Shown piece after piece: positions 42,079 through 51,690 of a stretch of 64,000 bases of DNA. The notes under the pieces were generated by a model. The model ran no database searches and was not told where the DNA came from. It saw only the letters and a list, made by a program, of their open reading frames with translations. The position numbers and the translations under genes were made by a program. The stretch is from a virus. Numbering within the stretch: the stretch's first letter is position 1; each line of letters starts with the position of its first letter. The DNA lies in the IMG/VR virus record IMGVR_UViG_3300005915_001138, positions 62,001-126,000 of that record; one strand, 5' to 3'.

Positions 42079-42520
42079 CGTCTCTGCCCTCAGCTTCTTT
42101 TTGTAGCGACTCAATTACTTCAGGATCATCCCAGTCATCAACATAATCAGGTGGAAGCCCCTCTCCAAACTCCTGGTCGCTATACACTTCTTGAGAATTA
42201 TCTTCTTCGATTAATCTATCTATAATACTCATTTCCTCATCGGATATAAGACCATGATCTAATTCCTCAACTAATTCATTATCGAATATAGTTCTTTTAC
42301 GTTTCTTTAATAGCACATCTATTAAATCCATTAATCCTAATTGTTGTTCAGCACCACTAAGTCTAATTTTAGCACATTCAATTTTATACATTGCAAATTC
42401 AGTTGCTAATTCCTCATGTAGTTTCATCAATGATTCAATTTTGTCATTTAATTCTTCTACCTGTTTACTTTCTTCTTGTGCTCCGCACAAGTATCTACCG
42501 ATCTTTTCTAGATGTTTCAT
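42071..42520 (-). CDS. acidic coiled-coil protein, 149 aa
   Basis: The N-terminal half is coiled-coil (KQVEELNDKIESLMKLHEEL), followed by a basic KKRKRT patch and a very acidic tail (PPDYVDDWDDPEVIESLQKE). No family is recognised. It lies between the RNA polymerase-associated genes and S21, overlapping S21 by eight bases. Confidence 0.55.
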   Translation of the reverse strand: MKHLEKIGRYLCGAQEESKQVEELNDKIESLMKLHEELATEFAMYKIECAKIRLSGAEQQLGLMDLIDVLLKKRKRTIFDNELVEELDHGLISDEEMSIIDRLIEEDNSQEVYSDQEFGEGLPPDYVDDWDDPEVIESLQKEAEGRDDE

Positions 42521-42523
42521 ATT

Positions 42524-43246
42524 TTATCCTATTATATACACAGAAACTAGAGACTGGACAAATGGCCATACGTATTTATCCCATAACAAATCTTTATCTA
42601 TATCGTTTTGATCTATTGAATGTAGGCTAGACTTTCTAAGTTTTATTTCACCTTCTCCTTTTACAGGAATAGAGTATTCGTCTTCTGATTTACATGCAAA
42701 CCATTCTACGTTCTCACTGCTTAGTATTTTTCTTCTTATTATTTCTATCCCCTTCACTAAATTTTTCTTATTAGTGAAGTCTAAGTTTCTAAATAGATTA
42801 TAGAAGCTGATGTCTACTGGCTTATTTGATACTCCTTTTACATCTACTCGTCCATCCATGTAAAGGATAAGCCATTCATTGTATGTTCTACTTATTATTA
42901 ATTTAGATACAACTCCTCTGAAATCTATTGGTAATGTTAGATTAATTCTTTCTAGATTTTTAGTTAGAATCACCCCATCTTTTTGTCTCACTGCTACCTC
43001 ATTGGGAGATATATTATTTTCCTTTAGGTAGAAATCTATTATGGATTTAGTTGAGTCCTGAAGAAAACGGGATAACTTTACATTATCCCGCTGCATCAGT
43101 CCCAATTGAATATTTCTAGTTATCTTATCGTCTTCGACAACCTCGCTTAAGTCCCAACCAATATTTTTAAGTATTCTATAATAACATGAAGAGATATCAT
43201 ATTCAAATAAATCAGATAGAACTAATGGTAAGTTTTTATTAACCAT
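42524..43246 (-). CDS. hypothetical protein, 240 aa, in the RNA polymerase gene cluster
   Basis: The N-terminus contains LFEYDISSCYYRILKNIG, which looks like a polymerase motif A (D-x-S-x2-Y), and AVRQKDGVIL further on. No complete polymerase motif C is present, so I do not call it a polymerase. It lies four bases downstream of the 248-residue gene that overlaps rpoB, so it is probably co-expressed with the transcription machinery. Confidence 0.5.
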   Translation of the reverse strand: MVNKNLPLVLSDLFEYDISSCYYRILKNIGWDLSEVVEDDKITRNIQLGLMQRDNVKLSRFLQDSTKSIIDFYLKENNISPNEVAVRQKDGVILTKNLERINLTLPIDFRGVVSKLIISRTYNEWLILYMDGRVDVKGVSNKPVDISFYNLFRNLDFTNKKNLVKGIEIIRRKILSSENVEWFACKSEDEYSIPVKGEGEIKLRKSSLHSIDQNDIDKDLLWDKYVWPFVQSLVSVYIIG

Positions 43247-43250
43247 AAAT

Positions 43251-43997
43251 TTAACCGAATGATATTATTCTATTAGCGTCCATTAGCTGATAGAGATAGT
43301 TGGGATCAATTATTTTATTAATAGCATGATTAAGAAATTCTATAGTATTATATTTTGTATTAAAATATCCATATCGTTTACAATGTCTAGCCAACTTAGG
43401 ATATAGTTTTACTATCGCATTATATTCATCTATCTTCAGTCTGTCTGTAAGTTTCTTTGTCTTCGCTGGGATATCTGTTAAGGTTGGCACTGGTACATTT
43501 CCACCACTATTTGAAGTGTAATAACAACACCGACTGCTACTATGTATAGTAGTTTTAAAGTCTTTAAACATACCGAATACTCTGACTTTACCAGAGACAA
43601 GAGGGATCATTGCATATGTTGAATATTTAGTAGACCCTATTTCAAATGAAGTTCTTACCTCTACTCTATTCTTTAGAGGTCTTTTTCCCTTGAAAAAGGA
43701 TACAGCTATCGATCCATTTTTATCGAGAGCCTGTTCCACAAATGGTACAACTACATCTGATGGTTCTAGAACGATTATGTCTTCTAATCTATTATCCACC
43801 TTCATGTGATATACTGATTTATTTCCTTGATATGCAGGAACATCAACCACACTAATAGATGTTCCTCCCATTAGATTTTTAGAATCTTGTATGTATTTTA
43901 TAAATTCTTTAAATGTTAAATTAGAAATCATAGGAAATTTTCCAGAATCTTGTTCTAGAAATGATTTCGTTATAGATCCTGCTTTCGCTATTGGCAT
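43251..43997 (-). CDS. hypothetical protein overlapping rpoB, 248 aa
   Basis: A soluble alpha/beta protein with a strand-rich middle (GSTKYSTYAMIPLVSGKVRV, FGMFKDFKTTIHSSSRCCYY) and a helical C-terminus. Its start overlaps the rpoB-like stop by ten bases, implying tight stoichiometric coupling. It may be an accessory subunit of the phage polymerase; no cellular subunit is recognisable. Confidence 0.5.
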   Translation of the reverse strand: MPIAKAGSITKSFLEQDSGKFPMISNLTFKEFIKYIQDSKNLMGGTSISVVDVPAYQGNKSVYHMKVDNRLEDIIVLEPSDVVVPFVEQALDKNGSIAVSFFKGKRPLKNRVEVRTSFEIGSTKYSTYAMIPLVSGKVRVFGMFKDFKTTIHSSSRCCYYTSNSGGNVPVPTLTDIPAKTKKLTDRLKIDEYNAIVKLYPKLARHCKRYGYFNTKYNTIEFLNHAINKIIDPNYLYQLMDANRIISFG

Positions 43998-46900
43998 TCT
44001 TCTTCATCCTCTTCTAAATCTACTCCAAGTATCTTGAAGTATGAGCTAAGTAATCTTAATGATTGTGGTCTAATATCCAGTTCATCTGATGATATCAAAT
44101 TCGGATTTTGTAAAATCTCAGATAGTAATCTATTCTTTAGTCCAGGTGAATCTGAATGTACTGTCAATAGATCTCTCAGATAATCCATCGATCCATGTGA
44201 CATAAGTGCCCAGACTTCCATCTCACCTAATCGTTGTCCACCCATTTTACTTTTTCCACCAAGTGGTTGTAACGTCTTCTTACTATATGGTCCAATAGAT
44301 CTAGCAGCCATCTTCTCGCTTGCTCTGTGGACCAATTTTAGAAAGTAAATGTATCCCATTGCTATTGGATTTTTAAGTTCTAATTTAGTTTCAGGATCAA
44401 ATAATTTTGTTTTATATTCTGACCCAGTAAACTTCATTATATTATCTAATTCTTTTGGGTGTATACTTTGAAATGGTGGTTGCATAATATAAAGATTGTT
44501 AATCGCTATCGCTCTACCAACACCCTTAAAGTCTTTCTTATATTCTTTTATTATTTTATTTGTCGCCCAGGCCTTTGGAGTTTTATCTACCAGTGCCATG
44601 AACTCTTTTATCATCTTAACATCATTTCTAATAGACTCTTTCTGAGCCCTTAAGTTCTGTCTGAAGTTATGGAATGCTTCATTCAGATGTAATTCAAATA
44701 ATTGCCCAGCGTTCATTCTAGATATGATGCCTAGTGGATTTAATATTACCTCTAATTTTCTTCCGTCGTCTAGAACCGGCATCTTTTCGTCAGGTATGAT
44801 TCGAGATATAATTCCTTTGTTTCCATGCCGGTTAGCGATCTTATCACCAATGCCTATCTTCTCTTCGTATACAGCATTGACTTTAATATATACTCCAGTT
44901 ACTTTTTGTCCTTTAAACGAATACTTACCTTTTCTACTATTACAATCTAGTCTAGACAATCCATGTAGAGTAATAAATTTTTCTATTTCATCTTCATCCA
45001 TAAATGCACATAGTTTATTTATTAACTGAATAAATCTATCGCCTTGGTATGTCATAAGCTCTTGTATGAATAGATTATATTCTGATACTTTTTTATTCCA
45101 TCCATTTGGATATATTTCTATAGATGTGACCGTACAATTAGTAGGTGAATATTTCTCAAATGGATCTATGTTAATTGCCTCGAATCCATCATCACTATCT
45201 AATGTTTTTATCTTAGCATAGACTTCACCCTGCTTTAACTTCTGCCCGATCTTTGGTATCGGGGAGTATCCGTTATCTCCTAGACTTAATAATATTTGGC
45301 CGGGGTCTATACTGAAACTCAGATCTACAGAGTGAACAGAGACAAGCTTTTTAGATGCTGTTTCACTTAGCACTATACCATCTTCGTAGTTATAACCTTT
45401 CCATATAGCAATACCTGTCGTTAAATTTCTACCTAAAGATAGTTCCCCATCTTTTAAGAATTTAGATTGACATAATATATCACCTTTCTTAAATGTTTCC
45501 CCTTCCTTTTTCATAGGCTCAAGGAAATCTATTGTATTCTGATACAAAGTTCTATAGTATGTTTTAAATACATCCTTCTCTCCGTTATCATATAATACTA
45601 CCATGAATGTAGGATCTAGATGTACAACTTTTCCATTGTCTTTTGCGTTATATAAGAACGTGGTCTTATTCATATAAGATCCTTCGACACCAGTTCTTAT
45701 TAAAGGCTTCTCTGATTTCTTAAGAAGAATCGCCTGCTTAGTTTGGTTACTTGCCATTTGTAATCTGGTCTGGTCATCGTTCTTCATGAACGGAGTAAGT
45801 GTTATCGGAAAACTAGTTACAATTTCTCCATCAGTATCCTTAAACTTACCTAACTCATTAAGCCCTACATTTGGAACCATGTTTAGTATCACACCGCAGC
45901 CGTCTCTATCTGGAGTATCTGCTGGACATATAACTCCGAATTGGCTATCGTCTAACGTTCTCAGATGTGCGGGGACATTATCTTTTTTAAATCCACCAGG
46001 ACCTGTTAACGAGCATTGAATCATAGACGCAATTTCCCCAACAGGATTCATAGTAAAGTTAAAGTGTACGATGTCACTTATGTTGCAACCATCTTCTATT
46101 ATACTTTTAGGTATTTGAAACTTGACCGTCTTATTATTCTTAAGGGTTACTAACATATCGTATATCTTTTTGACGAGTGGAAATAGAATGTACTCGGAGT
46201 ATCTTATTCTCTTATGCTTGATATTAGTATCTGATCGTTCACCCTCTTGCATAGCATTCAACAACTCTAGGATGAGTGATGATGTTTTAAAGAATGGTCT
46301 AGAGAATATGTCTACTTCATATGCTGCTCTGAATGAGAATATAACACTATTCCCTTTTTTACTTTCATCTATATTAGAAGCATAGAAATAAGAACCTAAT
46401 TTATTTACTCTCTCTTCTTGTGTAGTATCTTTCCATATAGTTTTACAAGTACCTAATAGATACTCTAGTTCTGGATTGATGTCTCCTTTGAACTGACTCA
46501 TGAACTCATCTATTTCTTCTTCAGTATGTATAGCAGAAACTAAATCTGCAAGTTGTATTTTCTTACCGAACACAGAAACAACTAGAGGTCGTTTCGATAG
46601 TACTATAGATACACTAAGTGTATTTGTTTTAAGTTTTAATAGATTAGTAGTTCCTTTAGATGCTCTAAATATTATCGGGTCATCTATTAATTGGAAGATA
46701 GGTACCTTTAGATACCCACCTATATAAAAGAACTGACCCTCTATTAATTCTGGTAGTTGTATGATGTATGATATCTCTTTATCTCTTGGGTTCTTGACAG
46801 TTATTTTAAGAGATTTCATAATATGTCGTTTAAGTTCTTCGGCTGATTTACTCTTAAATTTAATCCATTCGGATTTTACAAACTCCCACCCATCAACCAA

Positions 46901-47005
46901 ATTTATCTTTTCAAATAATTCATCTATTAATGATTTAATTCGATCAGGGTTCCATTCAGTTTGACGCCTGTCGAATATAGTAGCTTTCTTAAATCTTGAA
47001 TCCAT
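43988..47005 (-). CDS. rpoB: RNA polymerase beta subunit (cellular-type)
   Basis: Unmistakable RpoB motifs occur in order: FGVICPADTPDRDGCGVI (fork-loop region), AIWKGYNYEDGIVLSE, GDKIANRHGNKGIISRIIPD with the active-site lysine, ILNPLGIISRMNAGQ, and RSIGPYSKKTLQPLGGK leading to MGGQRLGEMEVWALMSHG and a final LLTVHSDSPG. At 1,005 residues it is shorter than E. coli beta (1,342), so N-terminal lobes are reduced. Unlike phiKZ/AR9-type jumbo phages, the subunit is encoded by one unsplit gene. No alpha or sigma gene is visible in the window. Confidence 0.95.
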   Translation of the reverse strand: MDSRFKKATIFDRRQTEWNPDRIKSLIDELFEKINLVDGWEFVKSEWIKFKSKSAEELKRHIMKSLKITVKNPRDKEISYIIQLPELIEGQFFYIGGYLKVPIFQLIDDPIIFRASKGTTNLLKLKTNTLSVSIVLSKRPLVVSVFGKKIQLADLVSAIHTEEEIDEFMSQFKGDINPELEYLLGTCKTIWKDTTQEERVNKLGSYFYASNIDESKKGNSVIFSFRAAYEVDIFSRPFFKTSSLILELLNAMQEGERSDTNIKHKRIRYSEYILFPLVKKIYDMLVTLKNNKTVKFQIPKSIIEDGCNISDIVHFNFTMNPVGEIASMIQCSLTGPGGFKKDNVPAHLRTLDDSQFGVICPADTPDRDGCGVILNMVPNVGLNELGKFKDTDGEIVTSFPITLTPFMKNDDQTRLQMASNQTKQAILLKKSEKPLIRTGVEGSYMNKTTFLYNAKDNGKVVHLDPTFMVVLYDNGEKDVFKTYYRTLYQNTIDFLEPMKKEGETFKKGDILCQSKFLKDGELSLGRNLTTGIAIWKGYNYEDGIVLSETASKKLVSVHSVDLSFSIDPGQILLSLGDNGYSPIPKIGQKLKQGEVYAKIKTLDSDDGFEAINIDPFEKYSPTNCTVTSIEIYPNGWNKKVSEYNLFIQELMTYQGDRFIQLINKLCAFMDEDEIEKFITLHGLSRLDCNSRKGKYSFKGQKVTGVYIKVNAVYEEKIGIGDKIANRHGNKGIISRIIPDEKMPVLDDGRKLEVILNPLGIISRMNAGQLFELHLNEAFHNFRQNLRAQKESIRNDVKMIKEFMALVDKTPKAWATNKIIKEYKKDFKGVGRAIAINNLYIMQPPFQSIHPKELDNIMKFTGSEYKTKLFDPETKLELKNPIAMGYIYFLKLVHRASEKMAARSIGPYSKKTLQPLGGKSKMGGQRLGEMEVWALMSHGSMDYLRDLLTVHSDSPGLKNRLLSEILQNPNLISSDELDIRPQSLRLLSSYFKILGVDLEEDEEECQ

Positions 47006-47384
47006 TATTTTCTCCTAAAATATTCAATTGCTTATTTGCTTCTTTCTCTGTTTTAAATATCATAGTCTCTTCTACTAAATACACATCTTGAATTGTTGAA
47101 AATTCATATAGGTATTCTTCAGGGGTTAATATTTTTATACAATCAACCCTCAGTGGACCAATTACTTTATAAGATACATTGTGCTCTTCTATTTTACAGA
47201 TACCACGTCCGTCACATCTATGACAAGGCATGTTAATCTTTACAAATTTTCCATAACTGGCCCACTGGGTTTTATTTCCTTTGCATACAGGACACTTTTT
47301 TATAGTAGATGATTTATTATACTCATCATATATAAAATATAATTTAGCATCTGCATTCCATTTAGTTGTTAGATTGATATCCAT
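46989..47384 (-). CDS. DnaJ-type zinc-finger protein, 131 aa
   Basis: CPVCKGNKTQWASYGKFVKI followed by CHRCDGRGIC forms two C-x2-C-x-G repeats of the DnaJ cysteine-rich type, a single zinc-binding unit. The rest is strand-rich and unassigned. It overlaps the rpoB-like start by 17 bases and lies between rpoC-like and rpoB-like genes, suggesting a role in polymerase assembly or as an accessory. Confidence 0.65.
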   Translation of the reverse strand: MDINLTTKWNADAKLYFIYDEYNKSSTIKKCPVCKGNKTQWASYGKFVKINMPCHRCDGRGICKIEEHNVSYKVIGPLRVDCIKILTPEEYLYEFSTIQDVYLVEETMIFKTEKEANKQLNILGENNGFKI

Positions 47385-47390
47385 ATTGTT

Positions 47391-47606
47391 TTAACTAGTG
47401 TAAGTTTGTTCCTCTAATAGACCGTCTCTTATTTCTTCAAGTTCAGATATCATATGATTGAGTTTATCTACAGTTATATTCTTAGCTTCTAACTCAGCTC
47501 CAGTTCCAGATTCCTCATCTTTAATTGAAATTCTTAAAATTATAGATTCTGTGAAGCTATCTGACCATTCAGCAAATGTAAATGGACATTGTATACTAGA
47601 GTTCAT
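47391..47606 (-). CDS. hypothetical protein, 71 aa
   Basis: A small acidic protein with strands (SIILRISIKDEESG) followed by a helix (VDKLNHMISELEEIRDGLLE). It lies tightly between the rpoC-like and zinc-finger genes on the same strand. No family recognised; a small polymerase-associated factor is possible. Confidence 0.5.
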   Translation of the reverse strand: MNSSIQCPFTFAEWSDSFTESIILRISIKDEESGTGAELEAKNITVDKLNHMISELEEIRDGLLEEQTYTS

Positions 47607-47616
47607 TTAATCTCTC

Positions 47617-50415
47617 CTATAATCTAAATAGACTCGTTAATGAAGTTCCTACATCTACTCTATCTTTAATCACACCATCTATTATTTTGGATTTAACATT
47701 ACTGAATGCTGCACCAAGTAACCAAGAGGACTCAGAAGGAATCTTAAGTATACTTAACCACTTGTACATCATAGATCGTCTGTCTTTTTGTAAACGCCAT
47801 AGTCCTTTTCTGGTCCACATCATAGCAGATGCTACGACTTCATAGTGAACTAGATGCATAGAACCATACTGTCCAAAGATTTTATAGATCATCATCACCA
47901 TATCTTCTGGCTTGTTGATGTCTCCTAGATCCTCGGGCTTATGGAATAACTTATTCGCAAGGGTTATCCCAGAGATAATATCTTCATTGTCTTGTCCATC
48001 AGCACTACTAGATGCCACACCACTTATATGGAATGTTCTGAGTACTAACTGAGTTGCTCTTTCACATATGGATTGAGTAGCAATTATACCTATTTGTTGA
48101 CTATGTAATATCTTATGAAGATTACCGTAACATGTTTTACATATCTTTTTACTATTACATGTTATAGGTGATCTGATGTTAATTTTCTGTCCAACAATAT
48201 TATCTAATTCTTTTCTAGTAATAAGAACTTTCTCTCCACTACCATTTATATAGTATCTCCATAGTAATGTTCTTGCTAGATTGAATGAAGCTCCTCTATC
48301 AGATTTACCATTCTTTATAACATCTAAATCAATACATATAGTTTCTTCTGTACCACAGTCATCCACTTCTCCTAGTTCCATGAATACAGTGCTGTATATC
48401 ATTTGTCTAGTAAGGTATCCAGTTTCACCTGTAGATAAGGCAGTATCTAGTAGACCCTTTCTAGATCCCCAAGAGCTATTAAAGAATTCTTTTGGATTTA
48501 ATCCAGTCACTAAACTAGATTTTATTACATTATCTTTTCTTATCTTATTAGAAGCATCTGCAACATACCCTCTAGATAATACAAGTTGTTTTACTTGATC
48601 CCAGGATCCTCTAGCACCACTATTAATAAAATCTGATACAGAAAGAGACTCTAGTTTATCACTTACTTCTTTACTTCTCATCTTCGCCATGTCTTTATCG
48701 AAATCACCTTCGAAAGAAGTAGCAATATCTTCTAGATCTTCTCTATATAAATCATCAAGACTCAGAGTATATCCTTCTAGTGTAGAGAGATTGAATCCTA
48801 ATGTTTTAATTTTATCAAACGATTTGATTACTTCATTCGGAGGATAAGATAAAGATATCTTATTGAATATAGACTTTAAGTCTTTTTTATTTAGTGCTTT
48901 ATTTATTATTGGGAAATCTTCTGGCAGACATTTATTAAATAGATATCTTCCTTCTGATAATTTTACTCCCTTTAATTCTCTTTCTTCTCCATCTTCTTTA
49001 GTGGCTGCAAATATTCCTAATATTATATCTTGATTAGGAGCAGGGACTGTACTTATGTCGGTCGGAGAAACTAAGTTATGTTTGATGTGAATTTTATCTC
49101 TGACATCTTTAAAAGATTTTTTAGTTATTGGTATATATACTGCCATCGCGTCACCATCGAAGTCAGCGTTATACGGATGACACACTAATGGATGTAGCTT
49201 AATAGTATTCCCAAGGTGTACCTTAATATTGAACCCTAAAATTCCTAATCTATGTAGGGTTGGTTGTCTATTGAGAACACATAATTTACCAACGCAGAAC
49301 TCAGATACTAATTTAAACAAAGAAGGATCTCTATTCTTAATGCACTCTTCTATAATAGAACACGCTTGATTATATCTTCTACACAATTTTCTATTAATCA
49401 TGTAAGCAACCAACTGAGGTTTGAATATCTCAAGTATCATATAGTATGGTAATACACATTCACTGAGGGATATTTCTGGTTCAGGAGAGATGACTGCTCT
49501 ACCAGAGAAGTCTATTCTTTTTCCTAGGATGTTTGATCTTATTAGTCCTGTCTTCTTTGACAGTTTCTTTAATACAAAATCATACAGTTTTATTGTAGAT
49601 ATCTGTACGTTCCAGAAGTTCGCATGAAATATTTCATCGTCTGTTGACACAGTGAATGGAAGGTTCTTCATGTTATTAGATCTAATTATGATCTGAGAAT
49701 ATAGTGCATTTATTTCATCTGCAACTTGACTCTTCTTATCTGTTTTAGTTAGAGGTCTAAAGTCAGGAGGGATTACTACAATGTTATCTACCTCAACCTT
49801 ATCGAAATGATCATTTATAAAATCGAATATAGGTTTGCCTTTATTCTTTTCTATTAACCATTTAATATAAGTCTTCACTCCTTCTAATCCATCCAAGAGT
49901 TCAGGTTTATTATCTTCTATTTCCTTAACTACTTCTTCTACTTTGGCTTCTTCTGATTCATCAGTATTTTCTGCTTCAAGTTCTTTTTCTTTATCCTTAG
50001 CTTCTTTTGCTTTAGAAACCCTTACTAATTTTTTATCATTCTCTATGTAATATTTATATCTATATGATAACATATCCATAATTATTCTCTTAGCTGACAT
50101 CTTACTATTTGATATCATATAATAAAACAAAGGATTTAAAATTTTAAATGGAAGTTTTACCCTTGCGAATCGTTTCCTTCTGACTTCAGAGGATGAGATT
50201 TCGACACCACATACCTTACATACTTCGCCAGCTCTCATTCTGCTTGCATTACAAGTAGGCTTTCTGAGTGCGCACGAGTAGCTTTTGACAGGACCAAATA
50301 TCTGTTGACTAAATAGTCCTCCCTTAGCAAACTTCCCACTCTCATATATCTTATGAGAATCTATTTCTGGTAAATCTTTTACCCAATTATCTGTGTCAAG
50401 TACTTTTAACTTCAT
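47617..50415 (-). CDS. rpoC: RNA polymerase beta' subunit (cellular-type)
   Basis: The catalytic NADFDGDAM motif is present, preceded by LNRQPTLHRLGILGF and LHPLVCHPY. The N-terminus has GGLFSQQIFGPVK and a VCKVCGVEISSSEVRRKRF zinc ribbon as in RpoC, GKRIDFSGRAVISPEPE follows, and the trigger-loop region reads QIGIIATQSICERATQLVLR. At 932 residues it is much shorter than E. coli beta' (1,407), lacking C-terminal lineage inserts. A lysine/glutamate-rich insert lies near residues 130-165. It overlaps the E2-like gene upstream by 20 bases. Confidence 0.95.
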   Translation of the reverse strand: MKLKVLDTDNWVKDLPEIDSHKIYESGKFAKGGLFSQQIFGPVKSYSCALRKPTCNASRMRAGEVCKVCGVEISSSEVRRKRFARVKLPFKILNPLFYYMISNSKMSAKRIIMDMLSYRYKYYIENDKKLVRVSKAKEAKDKEKELEAENTDESEEAKVEEVVKEIEDNKPELLDGLEGVKTYIKWLIEKNKGKPIFDFINDHFDKVEVDNIVVIPPDFRPLTKTDKKSQVADEINALYSQIIIRSNNMKNLPFTVSTDDEIFHANFWNVQISTIKLYDFVLKKLSKKTGLIRSNILGKRIDFSGRAVISPEPEISLSECVLPYYMILEIFKPQLVAYMINRKLCRRYNQACSIIEECIKNRDPSLFKLVSEFCVGKLCVLNRQPTLHRLGILGFNIKVHLGNTIKLHPLVCHPYNADFDGDAMAVYIPITKKSFKDVRDKIHIKHNLVSPTDISTVPAPNQDIILGIFAATKEDGEERELKGVKLSEGRYLFNKCLPEDFPIINKALNKKDLKSIFNKISLSYPPNEVIKSFDKIKTLGFNLSTLEGYTLSLDDLYREDLEDIATSFEGDFDKDMAKMRSKEVSDKLESLSVSDFINSGARGSWDQVKQLVLSRGYVADASNKIRKDNVIKSSLVTGLNPKEFFNSSWGSRKGLLDTALSTGETGYLTRQMIYSTVFMELGEVDDCGTEETICIDLDVIKNGKSDRGASFNLARTLLWRYYINGSGEKVLITRKELDNIVGQKINIRSPITCNSKKICKTCYGNLHKILHSQQIGIIATQSICERATQLVLRTFHISGVASSSADGQDNEDIISGITLANKLFHKPEDLGDINKPEDMVMMIYKIFGQYGSMHLVHYEVVASAMMWTRKGLWRLQKDRRSMMYKWLSILKIPSESSWLLGAAFSNVKSKIIDGVIKDRVDVGTSLTSLFRL

Positions 50416-51121
50416 TATTAATCCTCTTTATATAATTCATTATTTTTTCTGGTGCGAAATAACAACTTGATAAATTATAAATATGCAACAACTCTATAAT
50501 AGATTCAACCAAATCAACATTTAATTCCCTGAATCGTAGTTCACCAAGACAAAAACTATGGTTCTCTGCGTTAGGATGTTTCCCATCTATATCTACTGAT
50601 GTTAACTCTCCATTTGGATTTGTAATAAATGATATTTTTCCAATTGGATAAACTAAATGACTAGGCAGCATGTGTATTCTACCATCTAGTACACACTTAT
50701 TCGGTCTTATATACTTATGTAACGTTATACCGTGTGAATTTATTTCCGATTCAGGATATTTTATTTTAATTTCCTTCAGACCATCTAGACTTTTATTTAT
50801 ATATCTATCTATTTCATACTTAGCAATCCTAAAGTATATTGGATCGGGTCTATATGCTTTCTCTATATATTCCAACATGTCTTTCAATGCTCGTACAGAA
50901 AATAGTACAAATGTTGTATCTAGATTATCGTCTACAGCAATTATTAAATCATGTACGATTGCAACCGCATGTTTCTTTGTCAGGTGTTTAATAATCTTTT
51001 TCTTATGGATAGCCTCAGCCAAAAACATTTTCGAATTAATTGGCAGTGTGCTCAAAAGATGTTCAATCATTACAGATTCAAATTTTATCAGATTGTTTTT
51101 TATTTTTTTATTAATCTTCAT
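50396..51121 (-). CDS. E2-like ubiquitin-conjugating-type protein 2 (HPN...CLG)
   Basis: The C-terminal third has SFITNPNGELTSVDIDGKHP then NAENHSFCLGELRF: an HPN (H182) nine residues before C191-L-G. This is the order of the E2 family, where HPN supports the oxyanion and the Cys carries the Ub-like thioester (classic form HPN...CL). The N-terminal 110 residues are helical and unassigned. It is next to rpoC-like and downstream of a second E1-like gene. Homology to prokaryotic E2 family D / PRTRC protein B is inferred from motif and context only. Confidence 0.6.
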   Translation of the reverse strand: MKINKKIKNNLIKFESVMIEHLLSTLPINSKMFLAEAIHKKKIIKHLTKKHAVAIVHDLIIAVDDNLDTTFVLFSVRALKDMLEYIEKAYRPDPIYFRIAKYEIDRYINKSLDGLKEIKIKYPESEINSHGITLHKYIRPNKCVLDGRIHMLPSHLVYPIGKISFITNPNGELTSVDIDGKHPNAENHSFCLGELRFRELNVDLVESIIELLHIYNLSSCYFAPEKIMNYIKRINNEVKST

Positions 51122-51136
51122 CCATATATTATTCCT

Positions 51137-51679
51137 TTACTTATCATCCTTTGGTTTAAATTCTACTACATTATCTTCAGTGGCATCTTCAGATGTATCA
51201 GTGGTACCTTCAATAGAGGTGGCAACACCGTCAAGGGCATCAGCAATACCAGAGAGCTTATCGGCTATACCATCATCCTCGAGATCTATTCCCATAGATT
51301 TTGCGAAATGTTGTGCTTCTTCGTCCGAGATATCTTCGGGGGATCCAATCCCTTCCATGACTTTTGCCATATCTTCTTCGCTTACGCCGTCCATTATCGA
51401 TCCAAATAAACTTTGTAATATATTGTCCTGGCCCTCTGCATCATCTTCTTCATATGGGTCGTATGGTTCTCCTAATACATGTCCACATGTGCAACACGCA
51501 ACTGCTGGTTCTGGAACGTGTGCTTCTTGTCCAGAGTCGTTTGCAATATGTGTGATGGGTAATTTTCTAAGTCTTATTCTTTGATCGAATGTAGTATTAC
51601 CACACTTCACACACGTTTCCAACTCAAGCTCTTCTACATTTATGTTAGCATTTCCCTTGCCGCCTATATCTAAAGCCAT
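51137..51679 (-). CDS. zinc-ribbon protein with acidic C-terminus, 180 aa
   Basis: MALDIGGKG at 51679 is chosen as start because AAGGATG has better spacing to it than to ATG 51688. The zinc ribbon is CVKCGNTTFDQ...CCTCGHVLGE, with about 45 residues between knuckles, similar to small transcription-type ribbons. The C-terminal half is strongly acidic (EEDDAEGQDN and later). Located in the polymerase/conjugation gene run, it could be a transcription accessory, but nothing proves this. Confidence 0.6.
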   Translation of the reverse strand: MALDIGGKGNANINVEELELETCVKCGNTTFDQRIRLRKLPITHIANDSGQEAHVPEPAVACCTCGHVLGEPYDPYEEDDAEGQDNILQSLFGSIMDGVSEEDMAKVMEGIGSPEDISDEEAQHFAKSMGIDLEDDGIADKLSGIADALDGVATSIEGTTDTSEDATEDNVVEFKPKDDK

Positions 51680-51690
51680 TAATGTCATCC

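Noticed and set aside
42524-43246. DNA polymerase-like motif A (YDISSCYYRIL) in the 240-residue protein
   Set aside because: No motif C or other polymerase motifs, and the protein is too short; left as hypothetical.
43988-50415. Alpha, omega or sigma factor genes near the polymerase
   Set aside because: No small gene in the run shows sigma region 2/4 or alpha motifs; candidates are only positional.
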